Assembly (NCBI RefSeq): GCF_001659605.2
Contig: NC_035170.2
Coordinates: 27,384,020 to 27,448,019 of the forward strand
Direction of reading: 5' to 3'
DNA: 64,000 nt
Source: Manihot esculenta
Lineage: Eukaryota; Streptophyta; Magnoliopsida; Malpighiales; Euphorbiaceae
Below, piece by piece: positions 12,743 to 25,836 of this stretch. Positions within the stretch are counted from its first letter, which is position 1. Every line of letters starts with the position of its first letter. The position numbers and the translations under genes were made by a program. Below the pieces are notes generated by a model. The model ran no database searches, was not told where the DNA came from, and was given only the letters and a program-made list of their open reading frames with translations.

Positions 12743-13155
12743 TGATAAAAAACTATTTAGACTCCGTCATGAGTTTTAACTAATATTGTTTGGCTAAAAT
12801 GAAATAAGAAAAAAGATAGGCTAGAAGACGAAAAGTCTTATTGAAATTTTCTCAAAAATTAAAAAGTGAGTTTCTAATAGTCAAGAGAGGCTATTTATAA
12901 TAGAAACAAAACCCTAATATGCAAAATTATGAAAATTACTCAAAATATTCAAAAAATAATTAAAATGCAAAATTGACCCCTAAATGATAGAATTTCCATA
13001 TCGAACTTTATGACAAGATTTACGGTTCTCGTCACACTTTTGAAAGTCGTGCATATCGAAATTTTCTTTCTGAAAAACTATTGTAGGTTTTTATTGGACG
13101 TCGACAGCAAAAATTAGATTCGGTCTAAATCTATTGTAAAATTCAAGATTAGCTG

Positions 13156-13156
<1 letters not shown>
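12743..13156 (-). repeat. Probable 5' LTR of the second gypsy element
   Basis: The sequence begins TGATAAAAAACTATTTAGAC next to the primer site and is less AT-rich than the DNA beyond. No second copy is present in the window, so the outer boundary is a guess placed at the start of the TA repeat. Confidence 0.35.

Positions 13157-13193
<37 letters not shown>
13157..13193. repeat. (TA)n microsatellite
   Basis: About 18 uninterrupted TA units. Confidence 0.95.
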
Positions 13194-13196
<3 letters not shown>

Positions 13197-14769
13197 GAAT
13201 GGTAAGTCACCTTAAAGCAGAGAAAATAATTACGTGAATGATTAAAAAAGAAAAGAAAAATCCTTCACAATCTATCAGAAGCATTCCAGGCTTGGTAATT
13301 GGTAAATGGTAAATAGCAATATAAAAGGAGACATACCTAATACACGAATAGGAAATTATATAACAATATGCAGTGAAAAATCTAAAATTCTATGAGCTCA
13401 ATTTTAATGAATGATGAATGAAAATAAAATATGTAAATAAAATAAATTGACTTTTAATACCATTTATTGTAAAAAAATTCTTTTTACTATAATTGTAACA
13501 TGTAAACCCATGAAAAAATAATACTATTAAAATAATATATTAATTTAATATAATATTTACTATAAAATTTATTTTTTAAAATTAAATTATCTAATCCATT
13601 GATTATAAAAAAAATATTTCCATTTATTTTTCTTAAATTTAAATAATAACCTATTATCTATAAAAATAATATTTATTTATATTTAAGTATTTTTAAATTT
13701 AAATCATTTAACCTATTATCCATTAAATTTATATTTTTAAAATTAAATTTTTTTTAAAATTTAAATATTCCATAAAACTCATTAATTAATAAAACATTAT
13801 TCATAAAATACTTTTATTTATAAAAATTTAAAATATATTTCTCAATTTAACAAATAATTTTAATTATATAAATAGATTAGAAACTAATTAAGTGAGGTAG
13901 TTACTTCTTAATAATAAAAATAGCATATAAAATTAAATTACGTAATGAATAAATAATTTAAAAAAAATTGATGTATTGAAGTTGAAATTTTAAAGATGAA
14001 AAATAAATTTTTTAAATTAAAAAAAATAAAGGAGGGGAGGGACAAAAATAAAATGAACAACTAAAATTAAATGAATTAAATAATATTAATTAAATAATAT
14101 TGAAAGTCAATCAGAATTTATTTGACAAAAAATTAAAAAATTTAATTTTATAAAATTGAAAATATTTTAATTAAATAATTTTGAAATAAGGACTAACTAA
14201 TAAATTTTTTAAATATATAAAAATTTAATAATAATTTTTCTATTATATACAAAATTACCTAAATACTCCCACATAATTTAAAATTTTTCAAAGAGCCATG
14301 TTGACTCCGTCACTTACAACATGGGTTGACATAATAAACAAAAAGACAGGTTTATCATATAGTGTAAGAGTTCTTTGATCTAGAGTTCTAAAATGGAACC
14401 ACAAAAGAAAAGCTAGCACTTATCAACAAAAGGAGATAATAGGCCAGTAATTACACAGCCACCACAAGAAAAAAAATATATTGAAAAAGAAAAGCTTGAT
14501 TTGGTAGAAACCATACAGGATTGCAAAAGTTACTGTCTTGAACTGCATAAAAATAGATAAAGTTGGAAAATTTAACCATCCTTGTAATAGAACGGGAGAA
14601 TCTCACTATCCAAAAAAAATGACAGAACAAAACGAAAATGCTAGTTTATCAATTTTGTACAAACTATATAGGCAGATCCAGAAAAGGAGATAGAGGACCA
14701 TAAAGGACCCAGTAAATGCAAAAGTTACCTCATAAATTTCTCAATAGTTAAATTCTTCTATTTATTAAA
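13194..14769. other. AT-rich intergenic DNA, nothing recognised
   Basis: Very AT-rich with runs of ATTTAAATT-like words. No frame with recognisable coding content and no clear repeat boundary seen. Confidence 0.6.
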
Positions 14770-15025
14770 TAGTTATCTTGAAAGAAATTAAAGTTATTGA
14801 AAATATGTCAGGTCACATGTTCTAAATTTGTCTAGAACTTCTGTCAATTCTTTGCTTGAATATCTTCTCAAATTGTTCAATCTTAGAATGTTATTTCTAG
14901 AATGTTATTTCTAAATAATTTTGCTCTTATCTCCAGCTTGTCATCCGCAGTGGGAGAACTCAAACTACTTGAATTAGTTGATCTTGAAGGTACAAAGATC
15001 ATCCATTTGTCCGTGCGGTTTGAAA
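14770..15025 (+). pseudogene. NLR leucine-rich-repeat relic 1
   Basis: The plus strand is readily aligned by eye to the LRR part of the NLR at 30540-30800: shared stretches include GTTCTAAATTTGTCTAGAAC, TCTTCTCAAATTGTTCAA, AGTGGGAGAACTCAAACTAC and TTGATCTTGAAGGTACAAAG. It covers roughly two to three repeats, ends in a CATTTGTCCG segment, and is broken by a small internal duplication (GAATGTTATTTCTA twice, about 14887-14910) and frameshifts. It has no flanking NB-ARC. Confidence 0.75.
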
Positions 15026-17356
15026 AATGTTTGAAAATGCCATGAGGATTTTTGCCATGAAGATTAAAAAAATAAATAAATAAATAAAAAATCTCTCACT
15101 TGGGTTTGCCATGAAGACTAATAATTGTAAAAAATTAAAAATATAATAAAAATAATGTAATATTTTATATTTTTACACAATAATAATTTTAATGGTTTGA
15201 AAATCCAGCGAGCAAACATCTAATATTTTATATTATAAATAATTGTTGTCGGTGTTCAAAAGTCAATTTGAAATCCAAACTATCTTTATTCATCATAATA
15301 CATATTTAATTAGTTTTATAATCAAATTCAATGAAATCTCTATATCTTTTTTTATTAGTTAATACTCATTACTTATTAAAATTAATTTATTAATTAATGA
15401 TATATTGAAGTATAATGAAAAATCATTCAGGTCTCAACTGTAAATTTATTAATATAATAAAAATATAACTAAAAATTATAAATTAAAAAATTAAATTTAT
15501 ATATAACATTTCAAATAATAAAAAATAAAAATATCTAATTAATTTTATAAATTATACACTTTTAATCCCGTGAACCAAAAAAAATTTAACTTTAAAATAA
15601 AAATTATAACTTTAATTTTAATTTTTTAGAAATTAAAAAATTAAAATAATTTCTGCATATTATTTTAATTATTTTAAAAAATGTGATTAATTTAATGTAT
15701 AGAAAATAAAAATAAAATATATGTTACATATTATTTAAACTCTTTTTTAGAAATGTGGCTACTTTTAAATTTTGCATGAATTAAAAACTAAAATAATTTA
15801 TACATATTAATGTAATTATTTTTCATAAATATGACTAATTTTAATTTTATAAAAATTAAAAAATTATTGCACTTGAAATAATTACAGAAAAATAAAAAAC
15901 ATGTCTGCAAAATATACTAGAAATGTATGAATGTAATTAATTTTTAATTTTTTTAAAAATTAAAAATAAAATAATTAAATTCAAATATTACATTTTTAAC
16001 AATAATAGAAGTAAAAAAATATAATTACACAAACTAAAGAAGAGAAGGTAGAGTTAGAATTTAAGATGTGTAATTGAATATAAAATGATTATTTGTTAGT
16101 TAACTAAAAAAATTAATAAAAAATATATAAATTAAATAAAATATCTAAATTAATTCAATATTATTATTTAATATCTAAATCAAGTTTGTTGGTTTGAATT
16201 AGATTAAATTAGTTCGATTTGGAAGTGTTTTCAATGTCAAAAACTCTCAAATTCTCTAAGTGTCAATAGAGAGGGGGAGTTCCATCAGTTGGTCATAACA
16301 ACTCAAAGCAATGGATTTCCAAAGTTTCCAAGCAAATGGTTGGTGCAGAGAAGATCTAAAACTCATAGATTTTGCATAGATTCAAAAAATTTATCAATGG
16401 TTTTGCATAGTTGCAACAATTAAATCAACCACTATAATATGCCATTTGCTTGGCATTACAAGTGAATTTTCAGTTTTGCATCATTTTTTATTTTTATGAA
16501 ATAATCATTCAAAACGAAATTTTATTTTATTGAGAAATTCAACCATGCTATTAAAGTAAAAACAAAGCCATTTTCAAAAATTATTTAACATTTTTATCTT
16601 TTTTGTATAATTTATCTGTATTGACATAACAAAACACAAACATAAGCAGAAATGTTAAATTACTGCACAAAGATCATTATTCTATTCTCACCTGGTTGAG
16701 ACTTGAATTGAGTTAGGTAATTTTCCATTGGATCAAGGTGACGAGGATTTTCTTTTTTTTTTTTTCTTTTTATATTAATTAATGTAAAAATATAAACTTA
16801 TTTATTAAACATACATGATAGAAATAAAAATTTTAAACATCATCTTAATACTGTACATTTAATTTGCATTAAAAAATTATAACATTTATATACTTAATTA
16901 TATCATATAAATTAATTTTTAATAAAAAATAATAATAAATTATTATCGATGCTGGCTTAGCCTAGGAGGTAAATTTGGGCCGTCAAAAGTTCTATGATGT
17001 TTGGGTGATTGTACTGGTACCACGTCTTCAAACAAATATTGAATATTTATAATATTCTTTTTAAAAAAATGGTATAATGTATCTCCTAAGATAAATTTTG
17101 ATCTGAAATTATTAACTGTGAATACAAGTATTCATATTTTAACTTAATTTTATTTTTTCAATACTTTACAGTCGAAAATTTTAAGATTTTTACTCTCAAA
17201 TGTGATTTATTACAAAATATAAACTCATGCAAACTATACGCATAAAGATTTTTTTTTCATTTTTAAATTTTCGTTTTGTCATGTTACTAATTTGAAAAAG
17301 GTTAAAATTCTTAAGTCAACCCATAACAATAGTTGCAGTGTAGTTCTAACGGCAAA
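15026..17356. other. AT-rich intergenic DNA, nothing recognised
   Basis: Long AT-rich stretch with many short TTTAAAATT-type words. I see no coding frame, RNA gene or bounded repeat. Confidence 0.55.
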
Positions 17357-17494
17357 ATTTGAGGAAGATGCAATGGAATAGATATGTAGGTAGGGTTTTA
17401 AATTTATATATTAGAAATCATTTTACAAGATTTGAGGAAGATGCAATGGACATGTAGGTAGGGCTTCAAATTTATATATTAAAAATCATTTTAC
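17357..17494. repeat. Tandem duplication, two ~70 bp copies
   Basis: The block from ATTTGAGGAAGATGCAATGG through AAATCATTTTAC occurs at 17357 and again at 17430 (period about 73). The second copy lacks a few bases (AATAGAT shortened) and has a few substitutions. Confidence 0.85.
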
Positions 17495-17830
17495 GGAGAT
17501 TAAGATAAAACTGTTGATTCTTCAAGTCTTAAATCAATTGCTCAAGTTGAGGAGTTGTATTGACCGCAAAGTGAAATTTAAGAATCAAATTGAGATAAAG
17601 TTTAAAAATTTTTATGTACATTTAGTTAATATATAATTACTAAAACTATTATAATAAATTATTATTGGCTTTCAAGTTTCAAGAAAAGGTGATTATCCAG
17701 TGAAGAAGTTGGTAAATTTTAATTGTAAAAATTATAAAGTTTTCCTACGCTAGTAAATCCAAAATTGACCTACAAGGTACAAGCAGGCCCACATCCATTA
17801 AGCATTTGAAGGAAAACTAAATTTAAAACT

Positions 17831-17857
17831 TGCGGTGAGCGTGGATCGAGAACACGC

Positions 17858-17900
<43 letters not shown>

Positions 17901-17905
17901 CCCGC
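17831..17905 (-). tRNA. tRNA-Phe (GAA) with a 2-nt T-loop insertion, probably a pseudogene
   Basis: On the minus strand the acceptor arm, D arm and anticodon arm (CTGAAGA loop, anticodon GAA) match plant cytosolic tRNA-Phe. The T arm has the GCGTG/CACGC stem but a nine-base loop, TTCTCGATC, where the family has seven (TTCGATC). The insertion breaks the B-box promoter consensus and would disturb the D-loop/T-loop contact. Total length is 75 rather than 73 bases. A TTTT terminator-like run follows. No intron. Confidence 0.85.
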
Positions 17906-17984
17906 TGACTGACCTTTTGGTGAAGAAAACACAAAATTTTAAATGTTTTCGTGAAAATCATACTTCAGCATGTGTGAGATGAGT

Positions 17985-18245
17985 TAGTTGACATTTGTTT
18001 GATGGATAATTACATATCTGAATTGCCTAATATCCAAGTAGTTGTTTCTCGAAAGAAAATACAAGTTATTGAAAGTATGCCTGCTTCCCATGCTCTAAAT
18101 TATCTAGAATTATTTTTGTCAATTCTTTGTCCTGTCTCTTTTCAAATTGTTCAAGATTAATACATACACATATGTTATATAAAGAATCAATGCGGCATGC
18201 GGGGAAGATATCCATCGAGATTCTTGGGATGATACTTTTGTTCTC
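17985..18245 (+). pseudogene. NLR leucine-rich-repeat relic 2
   Basis: Plus-strand pieces match the NLR at 30255-31914. Bases 17985-18160 correspond to its first LRRs (GTTTGATGGATAATTACATA, TCTGAATTGCC, CTAAATTATCTAGAA). Bases 18195-18245 correspond to its very end (GATTCTTGGGATGATACTTTTG then TTATGTAATTAGGTTGG). The middle of the gene is missing, so this is an internally deleted copy. Confidence 0.75.
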
Positions 18246-18258
18246 ATTAATTATGTAA

Positions 18259-19085
18259 TTAGGTTGGTCTACTTAAGATAAAACCATTATAGTTATATTG
18301 TTTCATTTCTTCAATAGGGATGCCTTTAGTATGAGGCAAGAGATAGTAAATGAAGATTCCCATGATCATAATAAAGAAAGCAAAGAAAACAAACAAGCCA
18401 TACTTCCTATGGCAAAGCATTGCTGTGAAGACTTGAGCAATAATGAAAGTGAAGATCATGTTCACAGAGACATTGATACTCTGAGCAGCTGATCTGATTT
18501 CCAATGGGAAGATTTCGCTCGGCACTAACCACCCGAGAGGACCCCGTGACCATGCAAATCCAGCAACAAATATGCATAGCAGAATCACCACAATCACTGC
18601 ATACCATGTTGGCAAGTCTCTTGGGTCGCCATTCACTCCAAACTTCAGCTCAATTGCAAGTGCTACAACAAGCTGATTATTATGAAAAATCAAGTTATTA
18701 GTCAAGTGGGTTGAGTAAATAATTCTACAACTGTAATTTACCTGATAGATGAACAATTGCAAGCTTCCTTCTATGTAGAGAGCTCCTCTGCCAACTTTGT
18801 CAACGGCAAAGATTGAAACTACCATGCCTAGAGCATTAACGGTGCCTATAATGAAAGCAGGCATGAGGGAAGCTTGGTTTTTAAAGTCAATGTTCTGAAC
18901 GAAACTGGAGCATAAAACACAATCACGTTCATGCTAGTGAGCTGTTGAAAGTTGGAATGCAAATTGCCATAACAAGATGTGGTATGCCCTGTCTCTTTAT
19001 GATATTTCTCTAGGAATTTTTAACCAACTTAGTTGCTTCACTAACTGCAATTAGATCATTAAATTCCTCATCGACCTTGGAGATG
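18259..19085 (-). pseudogene. Sugar transport protein (STP, MFS monosaccharide/H+ symporter) pseudogene, C-terminal half
   Basis: STPs import hexoses across the plasma membrane with protons. The minus strand encodes the family's second half: the linker DVDEEFNDLIA (about 19075), then [47 protein letters not shown] (the family's signature, with SRG where SWG is usual) and the ending [14 protein letters not shown] 69 bp GT-AG intron (18673-18741) lies at the end of a transmembrane segment; because it is a multiple of three without stops, the frame reads through it. A stop in the linker (about 19015), a frameshift near 18890 and the absence of all upstream exons make this non-functional. A 3' NLR relic adjoins it. 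Confidence 0.85.
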
Positions 19086-19400
19086 TCGTAAAATGTACTT
19101 AGATTTCAAAAGATTTCGTGGTAGTAGAAAATTTTATGTTCGTTTTATTTGTGAAATTTTTTAGCGATCGCAGGTTTAATATTTAAATATAATATTAAAT
19201 TAAATTGACCATTATGATTTAATTATATTATTTCAAGATTTTTATAACAGTTTACGACGGTTATTTCTTTTATGCATTTTCATAAAGAAAAATATTCTCA
19301 TTTTCTACTTTATTTCTTCTATTTTCTATAATTTCTGCTGGATTATAAATTAGAGATAAATTCTTATTGTCCTGATCCTAAAAATTAAAATTTTAGAAAA

Positions 19401-19735
19401 ATATGTTTAATAATAGGGTATTGCAAAATAAATATTTAAGAACAGTGTCCAACACGATTAAAGTTTTATTATTTTATTCTATTTTTTCAATAATCTTTAG
19501 GATTTAGTCTTATCCTTCAATGGTGGAGAATATGTTTAATCTTGGTGCATTGCAAAATAAATATTTAAGGACGGTATCCAACGACTCAAATTTTATTATT
19601 CTATTCTATTTTTTCAATAATTTTAAGGATTTAGTCTTCTCCTTCAACAGTGGAAAAAAATCTTATCCTTCAATGGTAGGGAAAAATCTTATCCTTCAAT
19701 GGTGAGTGAGAATCTTATTTTTCAATGGTAGGAGA
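19401..19735. repeat. Tandem duplication (~129 bp) and short CTTATCCTTCAATGGT repeats
   Basis: The block beginning ATATGTTTAAT and containing TTGCAAAATAAATATTTAAG occurs at 19401 and 19530. From about 19650 a shorter unit, AATCTTATCCTTCAATGGT, is repeated three to four times with variation. No coding content seen. Confidence 0.8.
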
Positions 19736-20500
19736 AAATAATTAAAAGTCTACTCTAAAATCTCCATTGTTAAAAATTGTTATTGTTAAAAGCGGGTAAT
19801 AGACAATAAAATCAGGTGAATTTATTATTATTATTTTTTTTATTATTATTTTTAAATTTTTTTAATCCAATCAGATTTAATATGTATCCATCAAATATTA
19901 ATTTTATGGACTCAATTTAAAAATAATGTTCAATAAAAAATTTAAAAAAATTGAGAATAGACTTTAAAAAATTATTTATTTATTAGGTAATTTAATTTTT
20001 TAAAAATAAAGGTGGATAAAAATATTCAAATATCTTAGTTCAAGCAACTGCAAACTGAAAAATAAAAAATAGAAATAGAAACTTAACTCCATCACCAATC
20101 TACTAATTACTTCCTCTAAAAATATGGAAATATATATATAATCAATTATAAAGTGATGGATAGTTGTATTTAATTTTTTATAGAGTTTTATTGATCTTTT
20201 ATTTTTAAAAAATTTAATGATAAATTATTATAAAGTGTTATTACTCTACAAGTAACATTAAGAGCAACGCAATAGAAGAATTTTTTTATATAAAATTGAC
20301 TTAAAATATTTAAAAGTGGTGAATGGATTTTTATATTTTTGAAGATTTTGAAAAAAATATTTGTGTTATAAGGGTTGTCTTGTTTCTAATTAAGAAAATA
20401 TAATTTTTGGATCTTTATATGATTTGGAATAAACTACTAAACCGTGACATAAGATATTTCACCAAGTTTTGGTTAATGTATAGGTTTACAAAATTTATAC

Positions 20501-20626
20501 GTGTGATTATTTGTTTATATGTAAATGGCATGTATAATTATTTATTTATATGTAAATGACATGTATGATTATTTGTTTATATGTGAATGATATGTGTGAT
20601 TATTTATTTTTATGTGAATGATATGT
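20501..20626. repeat. Minisatellite, about four ~31 bp units
   Basis: Degenerate units of the form TGATTATTTGTTTATATG followed by TGAATGATATG, starting near 20504, 20533, 20564 and 20596. Confidence 0.8.
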
Positions 20627-23072
20627 TTATATTTAATACAAGTTATAATATAGCATGTGAAATTAAAATATTTCTCTATTGATAAATTTAATATAAAATA
20701 TATAAAGGAAGCAAATGTGATTTGGGTATTAAAATTGGAATGATAATATAATTATATTGCAATAGTATTAATATTGAGTTTCTTCTAACAAATTTAGATA
20801 TGTCAATATCAAACTAGTGAATATCATATATAATGCTAATTCTCAAAGAAAAATAAAGATAATATTATTACTCAATTTAGATATGCATATATTATTAGAA
20901 GATGTAACAGATTGTTACATGTAATAAATTTTTCAGATTTTGATATAATTTATGCTATATAAATAGATATTAAAATATATATCATTCCTATTGCCAAACA
21001 GCAATAGCTATTATAAAAAATAAAACTTTTAATAGTAAAAATGGATATATTTGTCTAATACATGATATGGTTGAGCAGCTGCTGAGAAATTGAATTATAA
21101 TAATAGAGTCAGAAGTGGATTTGGCCAATCCTCTGATTAGATTTTTAAGAAAGAAGTTAATAAATGAAATATCAAGGGAAATGAGACTTAACCAATATGA
21201 AATTAACAGTGATAGGAACCTAACTTTTATGATTAGAGAGGAACCCAACTTCAACACGGTTTAAATTTTATTCTTCTATCCTATTTTCTAATATGGTGAA
21301 AGTGCACCTAAATAAATAAAAAAAGTGCTTAGAGACAATATGACTATTGAGAAGCTATCAGAATTTGAGATTTTAAATATGATGTGATTAAAATATTATA
21401 TTACAGGTGACATGCTTCAAACAATCATAGATGGAAATCAAATGGTAACATATGCTTTTGTAGAAGTAGAGGTTGTTCTTAAATAGTATCTGTATGCATA
21501 TTAGGTGAAGAGTTTGAGATGGATATGCTAAGGGCAACTGGATTATTGTAGTTTAAAAAACTAAAATACTTACCTACACATGTATCCAGAGCCGACATCA
21601 TTTTCACATTAGTGTTGCTAATGCCTATTGCTTCAACTTCAAAAGATTAGTGCACTGCCATGATATTGAGAATGAGATAAGCATGTTCTTCTAGCCTTAA
21701 ATAAAGATTTCTCTTCATTTTTTATTCGAGTAAGATAGCATTTCTAAATTGGATTTTTTACAAGCGTTCATCTTCGATGTAGTGTTGATGAATAATAACA
21801 TTTATTATAATTGAAGTGTATTGTGTTCTAATAATAAATACTTGATTGTAGGACTACATTTTCATGTTAGATATTAAACAAAATTAAGGCAATATTTATT
21901 CTTACATGAGCTTTGACTCGAAAAATATAAAAGTTTTGACCCGAAATTATTGTCTAATTTCTCAGGCTTCTCTTATTCTTAGATTTGGAACCTCCATCTC
22001 CAGATCTATTGAATTTAGTAATTTTTATTTTATTCTCCTCAGCCATTTTGAGTAGTATCACGCAGCCTTCTCTCAGCCCGAAAAGGCCAATCCATTTTTC
22101 CAATATTCATTTAGCTAACAGGGGGCTGTCAAATTCAAAGGATTTATTCATGAAATTGTTCATGACATAGACCAGTTGGTTATAGGCCTTGGGCCTTGCA
22201 AATTTAATTAGCTAAGGATTAATTCTAACATTAGCCCAAAACAACCCACATCGAAGGAACCAAGTCCAGTCCACCAAGAAGTAACCTAAACAACTCACTG
22301 AATAAAAGGAGCATTTTTATGATTTCTCTGATCCAATCAAAATCAAGCTGTTGTATTTATTTTATTTATCTATAGAGAAACTACAGTATGAAAATAGAAT
22401 AAAATAAAATTAAAAGTAAATTATTGTCTAGACCCAAATGAAAAATAAAACATTCAATTACAATTTTGTGAAAGAAGACTAAAATTTGATAATTGGTTCT
22501 CTACGGAAATCATAACTATTATTCTCCAGTGTCAAACCAAAATCTCAAATTGATAACGGTTATTCTCTAACCTGCAAATAAAAAGTATCGATGAAATGCA
22601 ATCTATTGTAACAAATGAATGAATCAATATGCATTGGGCAGAACCAAGCAAGACACCATCAAAAATGAAAAATCAAGAATAAAGACATCTCAGGAAGTAT
22701 ACCCTTTCAATGCATCTCTCATTTGTTCTAGGTGTATCGAATGGCAATTTTTACTTTGTCCAAGTCTATGGTGTGTATCCCACCATGGGCTGTAAGTTTC
22801 CTCCCTTCTAGAGATTCAAAAGAGTGCAAGGATGACTAGAACTTACAAAAACTATAGTTTAGTCAAGGTTATTTGCAAAGACAAATTTTTCAGTCGGCAA
22901 ATTCTTTTGTTAGGAAATGTAGAATCTGTATCATAAAAGCAAAATGAAAATGCAAAAGAAATATTTATAGTTTAGGTTCTATAGATTACAAAACCAAATA
23001 CTATCAAAATGAAAATCAGAAATTCTAGTTCAAGATGCAACCAGTGCAAAATTTCTATCTGGAGACGTTTCT
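20627..23072. other. AT-rich intergenic DNA, nothing firmly recognised
   Basis: A short plus-strand stretch (21040-21260) reads IHDMVEQLLRN before a stop and remains open afterwards. It faintly recalls the MHD region of an NLR but is too weak to call. The rest shows no gene. It includes the 3' flank of the minus-strand NLR. Confidence 0.5.
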
Positions 23073-25836
23073 TTATGATTGTCGCTGAATCCTTCTCCTA
23101 GAAGGAAGGGAATCCAATTGTGGACACATGGAAATCCTTTTGTCTAGTGACTCCCAATCCAATGAATCATCAATATATATGCTCCTTAAACTTGGAAGAC
23201 CAACAAGTATAATTGACTTCAGACTTGGGAGTGCAGGAGCATTCATTCCGTTGTTCTCTGCTTCTAGGGTGACTTCTTCAATTTCATGACAAGCTTCAAT
23301 TTCCAAGTGTTGGAGATTAGAGAATTGTTGAACTAAACCGTTACAGAAAATCTTCTTCAGCTTGGAACATTTGAAGAAAACCAAAGTATTTTAGAGGGCA
23401 AGACTTCCTGGAGGTATTGAACCCTCCCAAAATCTTTCCAATTTGGGGACATTGCTTATGTACATCTTCTCTAAGCACTCAAGAACTGCTCTTGTTATTC
23501 CATTGCCATTAACAACAGATTCCATTTCATTACAGCTTTCAATCAAACAACTTCTGATCTTGGTCATATTGTCAAGGCCAAAGTCAGATAAGTTCAAAAA
23601 TCTCTTGCATCCAATCAGCTCAAGTGCATTAACTTCAGCAAGTACTTGGTACTGAAAGATTGCCATCACCATTTGCATATTTTACATGCCGGCAAATTTG
23701 ACCTTCATAGTTATCAAGAATTTTATACCTAGTCTCATCATACTGACCAATAGAGAAGGAAAGGTAAGTCAATTTTGTTAAGATAGCCATATTTTGAATT
23801 ATATCTCTCACAACTTTATCCCACCACTTATTTTCTGGATGAATGTCGATGACCAACTCTTCCAACAAAGAAAGCTGTAAAATCATAGTATGATTTGTTT
23901 TCATATACCTTGATTTTCCATATATCTTTGACAATGACATCCGAACGCACCGGAGTTGGCTCAAACATTTTATTTCAACCGGCAAAAAATTGATCCCAGT
24001 TCCTCGAATATCAAGAACCTCGAGTAGCTTAAGTGCCTTTATTTTGGCTGGAAGCTTCAACAGTTTCCTGCAAGAATTCAAGTAAAGAGCTCTGAGACAT
24101 ACCAAGCATGACAACGATGACGGTAACTCGACAATATCGGTGCTCTGCAAGTCCAAGACCCTAAGACTTTGCATTGATTCAAAGAATTGTCCAGGGATTA
24201 CTGCCAAATCAGTATTTCTCTGTAGCAGCAGTGTCAAGAGATTGTTGCAATCTGGCTTTTCCGGTAAAGTATTCAATTTGTTATCCATCAAAGAAATCCT
24301 TAGTTTTTTTTTCCATTCTTTACTTTCTGGAGTCTTTTGGAGCTCTTTGCCAGGTTTCACCAAACATTTTGAATCCTCACTTTCCAAGATTTTTAAGGCC
24401 ATTTTCCGTAGCACCTTGTTCATCTTTACATGTTTTACCTTTTCCCCATTTTCTAACAAAGACGCATCCATCAGATCATGCAATATCTCTTGCCCTTTCT
24501 GAATTGCAGTGAACTGCTCCACATCTTGAGTGAAATTTTCAGCTCTTCAACATTCTAGCAGATACTTTATACATATTTCATATGCTTCAGTATACAAGGC
24601 ACCATAAAGAAAGCAAAACTTTTCATCTTCATCTAATTCTTCATAACAAAATCTTAATAAATCAAACACGTCATCCATGCCATCACATTTGGTACAAGGC
24701 CATATTCGCAATTTGTTCAACCCAGCTTCCCATAGGAGAATATTGTCTTTCCTTCTGAAGGCCCTTGCTACCTTATCTATCAAAAGGGGCAAATTATCAC
24801 ACTCCTCAATAACTTGGAGGCCTAGAGCTTTAAATTCAGAATTCAAAGTTCGGCCTAATCTTTCTTGAAAAAGATTCCAAGCTTCATCATTTGAGAGCCG
24901 TGACACCCTAATTAGATGATCAACACCCATCTCACGGCAATGGCCACGATGTCTAGATGCAATTACTATCTTGCTATCCCTTCCATTTTCAGAGATGCCA
25001 CAATCATCTAGATCAAATGGGCCCCAAACATCATCTAAAAGAAGTAAAAATCTCATGCTCTCCAACTTTTCAGATACTCTTGAAGCAATTGTCTTGGTGT
25101 CAGTTCTATCTTGTAGTGAATTCAATTGTAGCTTTTGTGCTATCTGATGCTGAACCCTTTCTTGCAACTTTTCTTCATTCCCTTCATCAGCTAGATTCAC
25201 ATAAAAGACTATATCAAACAATTTAGAAATTTCTTCACTATCATTCAGATTTTGCATGATTGTTGTTTTACCAACACCCACCCGCCCCCAAAGTCCTATT
25301 CTGGTCACGCAGCTATCTTTCAGACATTGTAGTATATCTTCAAAAATCACATAAAGAGATGGCATGTCTTTTATTTTTGGTGCCTTCAATTTTTTGATAG
25401 GTTTTGCTGATCTCTCGACCAAAAAATCAGTTACAAAATTGCTCCCCTCTGACCAACAACTTTGAATATCAATACGTTTCTCTACCATGCATTTGCTAAG
25501 ATTTGAACGTGGGAGAAGACGAAGCAATTTAAACTGGTACCTCTTTTCTTCTTCATATTCAGATTCTAATGCTAGCACATCCTTCTCAAGTTTCTTGACT
25601 TTACCCATCCACACATTGCATTCTTCAGTAGTCTGCTTTGTCCTATCCCTATTTATTTTGACTAACAAATCACTTCTCCTGGCATATAGCTTTTTAGCTT
25701 CATCCTTCAACTTCTCATAATTTTTATCTAGATTTTTCTCATAATCTCTTAATTCATCAAGAGAGTCCACTGCATTTCTTACATCTTTGTATGTCTCAAC
25801 TGCTCCTGCAGAGGCTGCTGCAGCTAATACCTCCAT
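23073..25836 (-). pseudogene. CC-NBS-LRR (CNL, RPS5/At4g27190-like) gene, nearly full length, broken
   Basis: CNLs are intracellular immune receptors; this one reads leftward from ATG at 25836 (MEVLAAAASAGAVETY), chosen over an upstream ATG at 25902 because family proteins start this way. A coiled-coil domain (residues about 1-150) is followed by NB-ARC: P-loop GRVGVGKTT (about residue 184), kinase-2 LLLLDDVW (about 264), RNBS-B KIVIASR, GLPL as NLPLLIDKVA and RNBS-D CFLYGAL. An MHD-position VKMNKVLRKMAL and about a dozen LRRs follow. Three lesions are visible. TGA at 24547-24549 replaces the tryptophan of the usual ECW.AE segment and stays in frame, a -1 frameshift lies near 23640-23670, and TAA lies at 23391-23393. 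The C terminus (to 23073) is otherwise family-like. No intron is evident. Confidence 0.92.

Noticed and set aside
21040..21260. Possible NLR MHD-like peptide IHDMVEQLLRN
   Set aside because: Too short, followed by a stop, and without LRR or NB-ARC similarity nearby.
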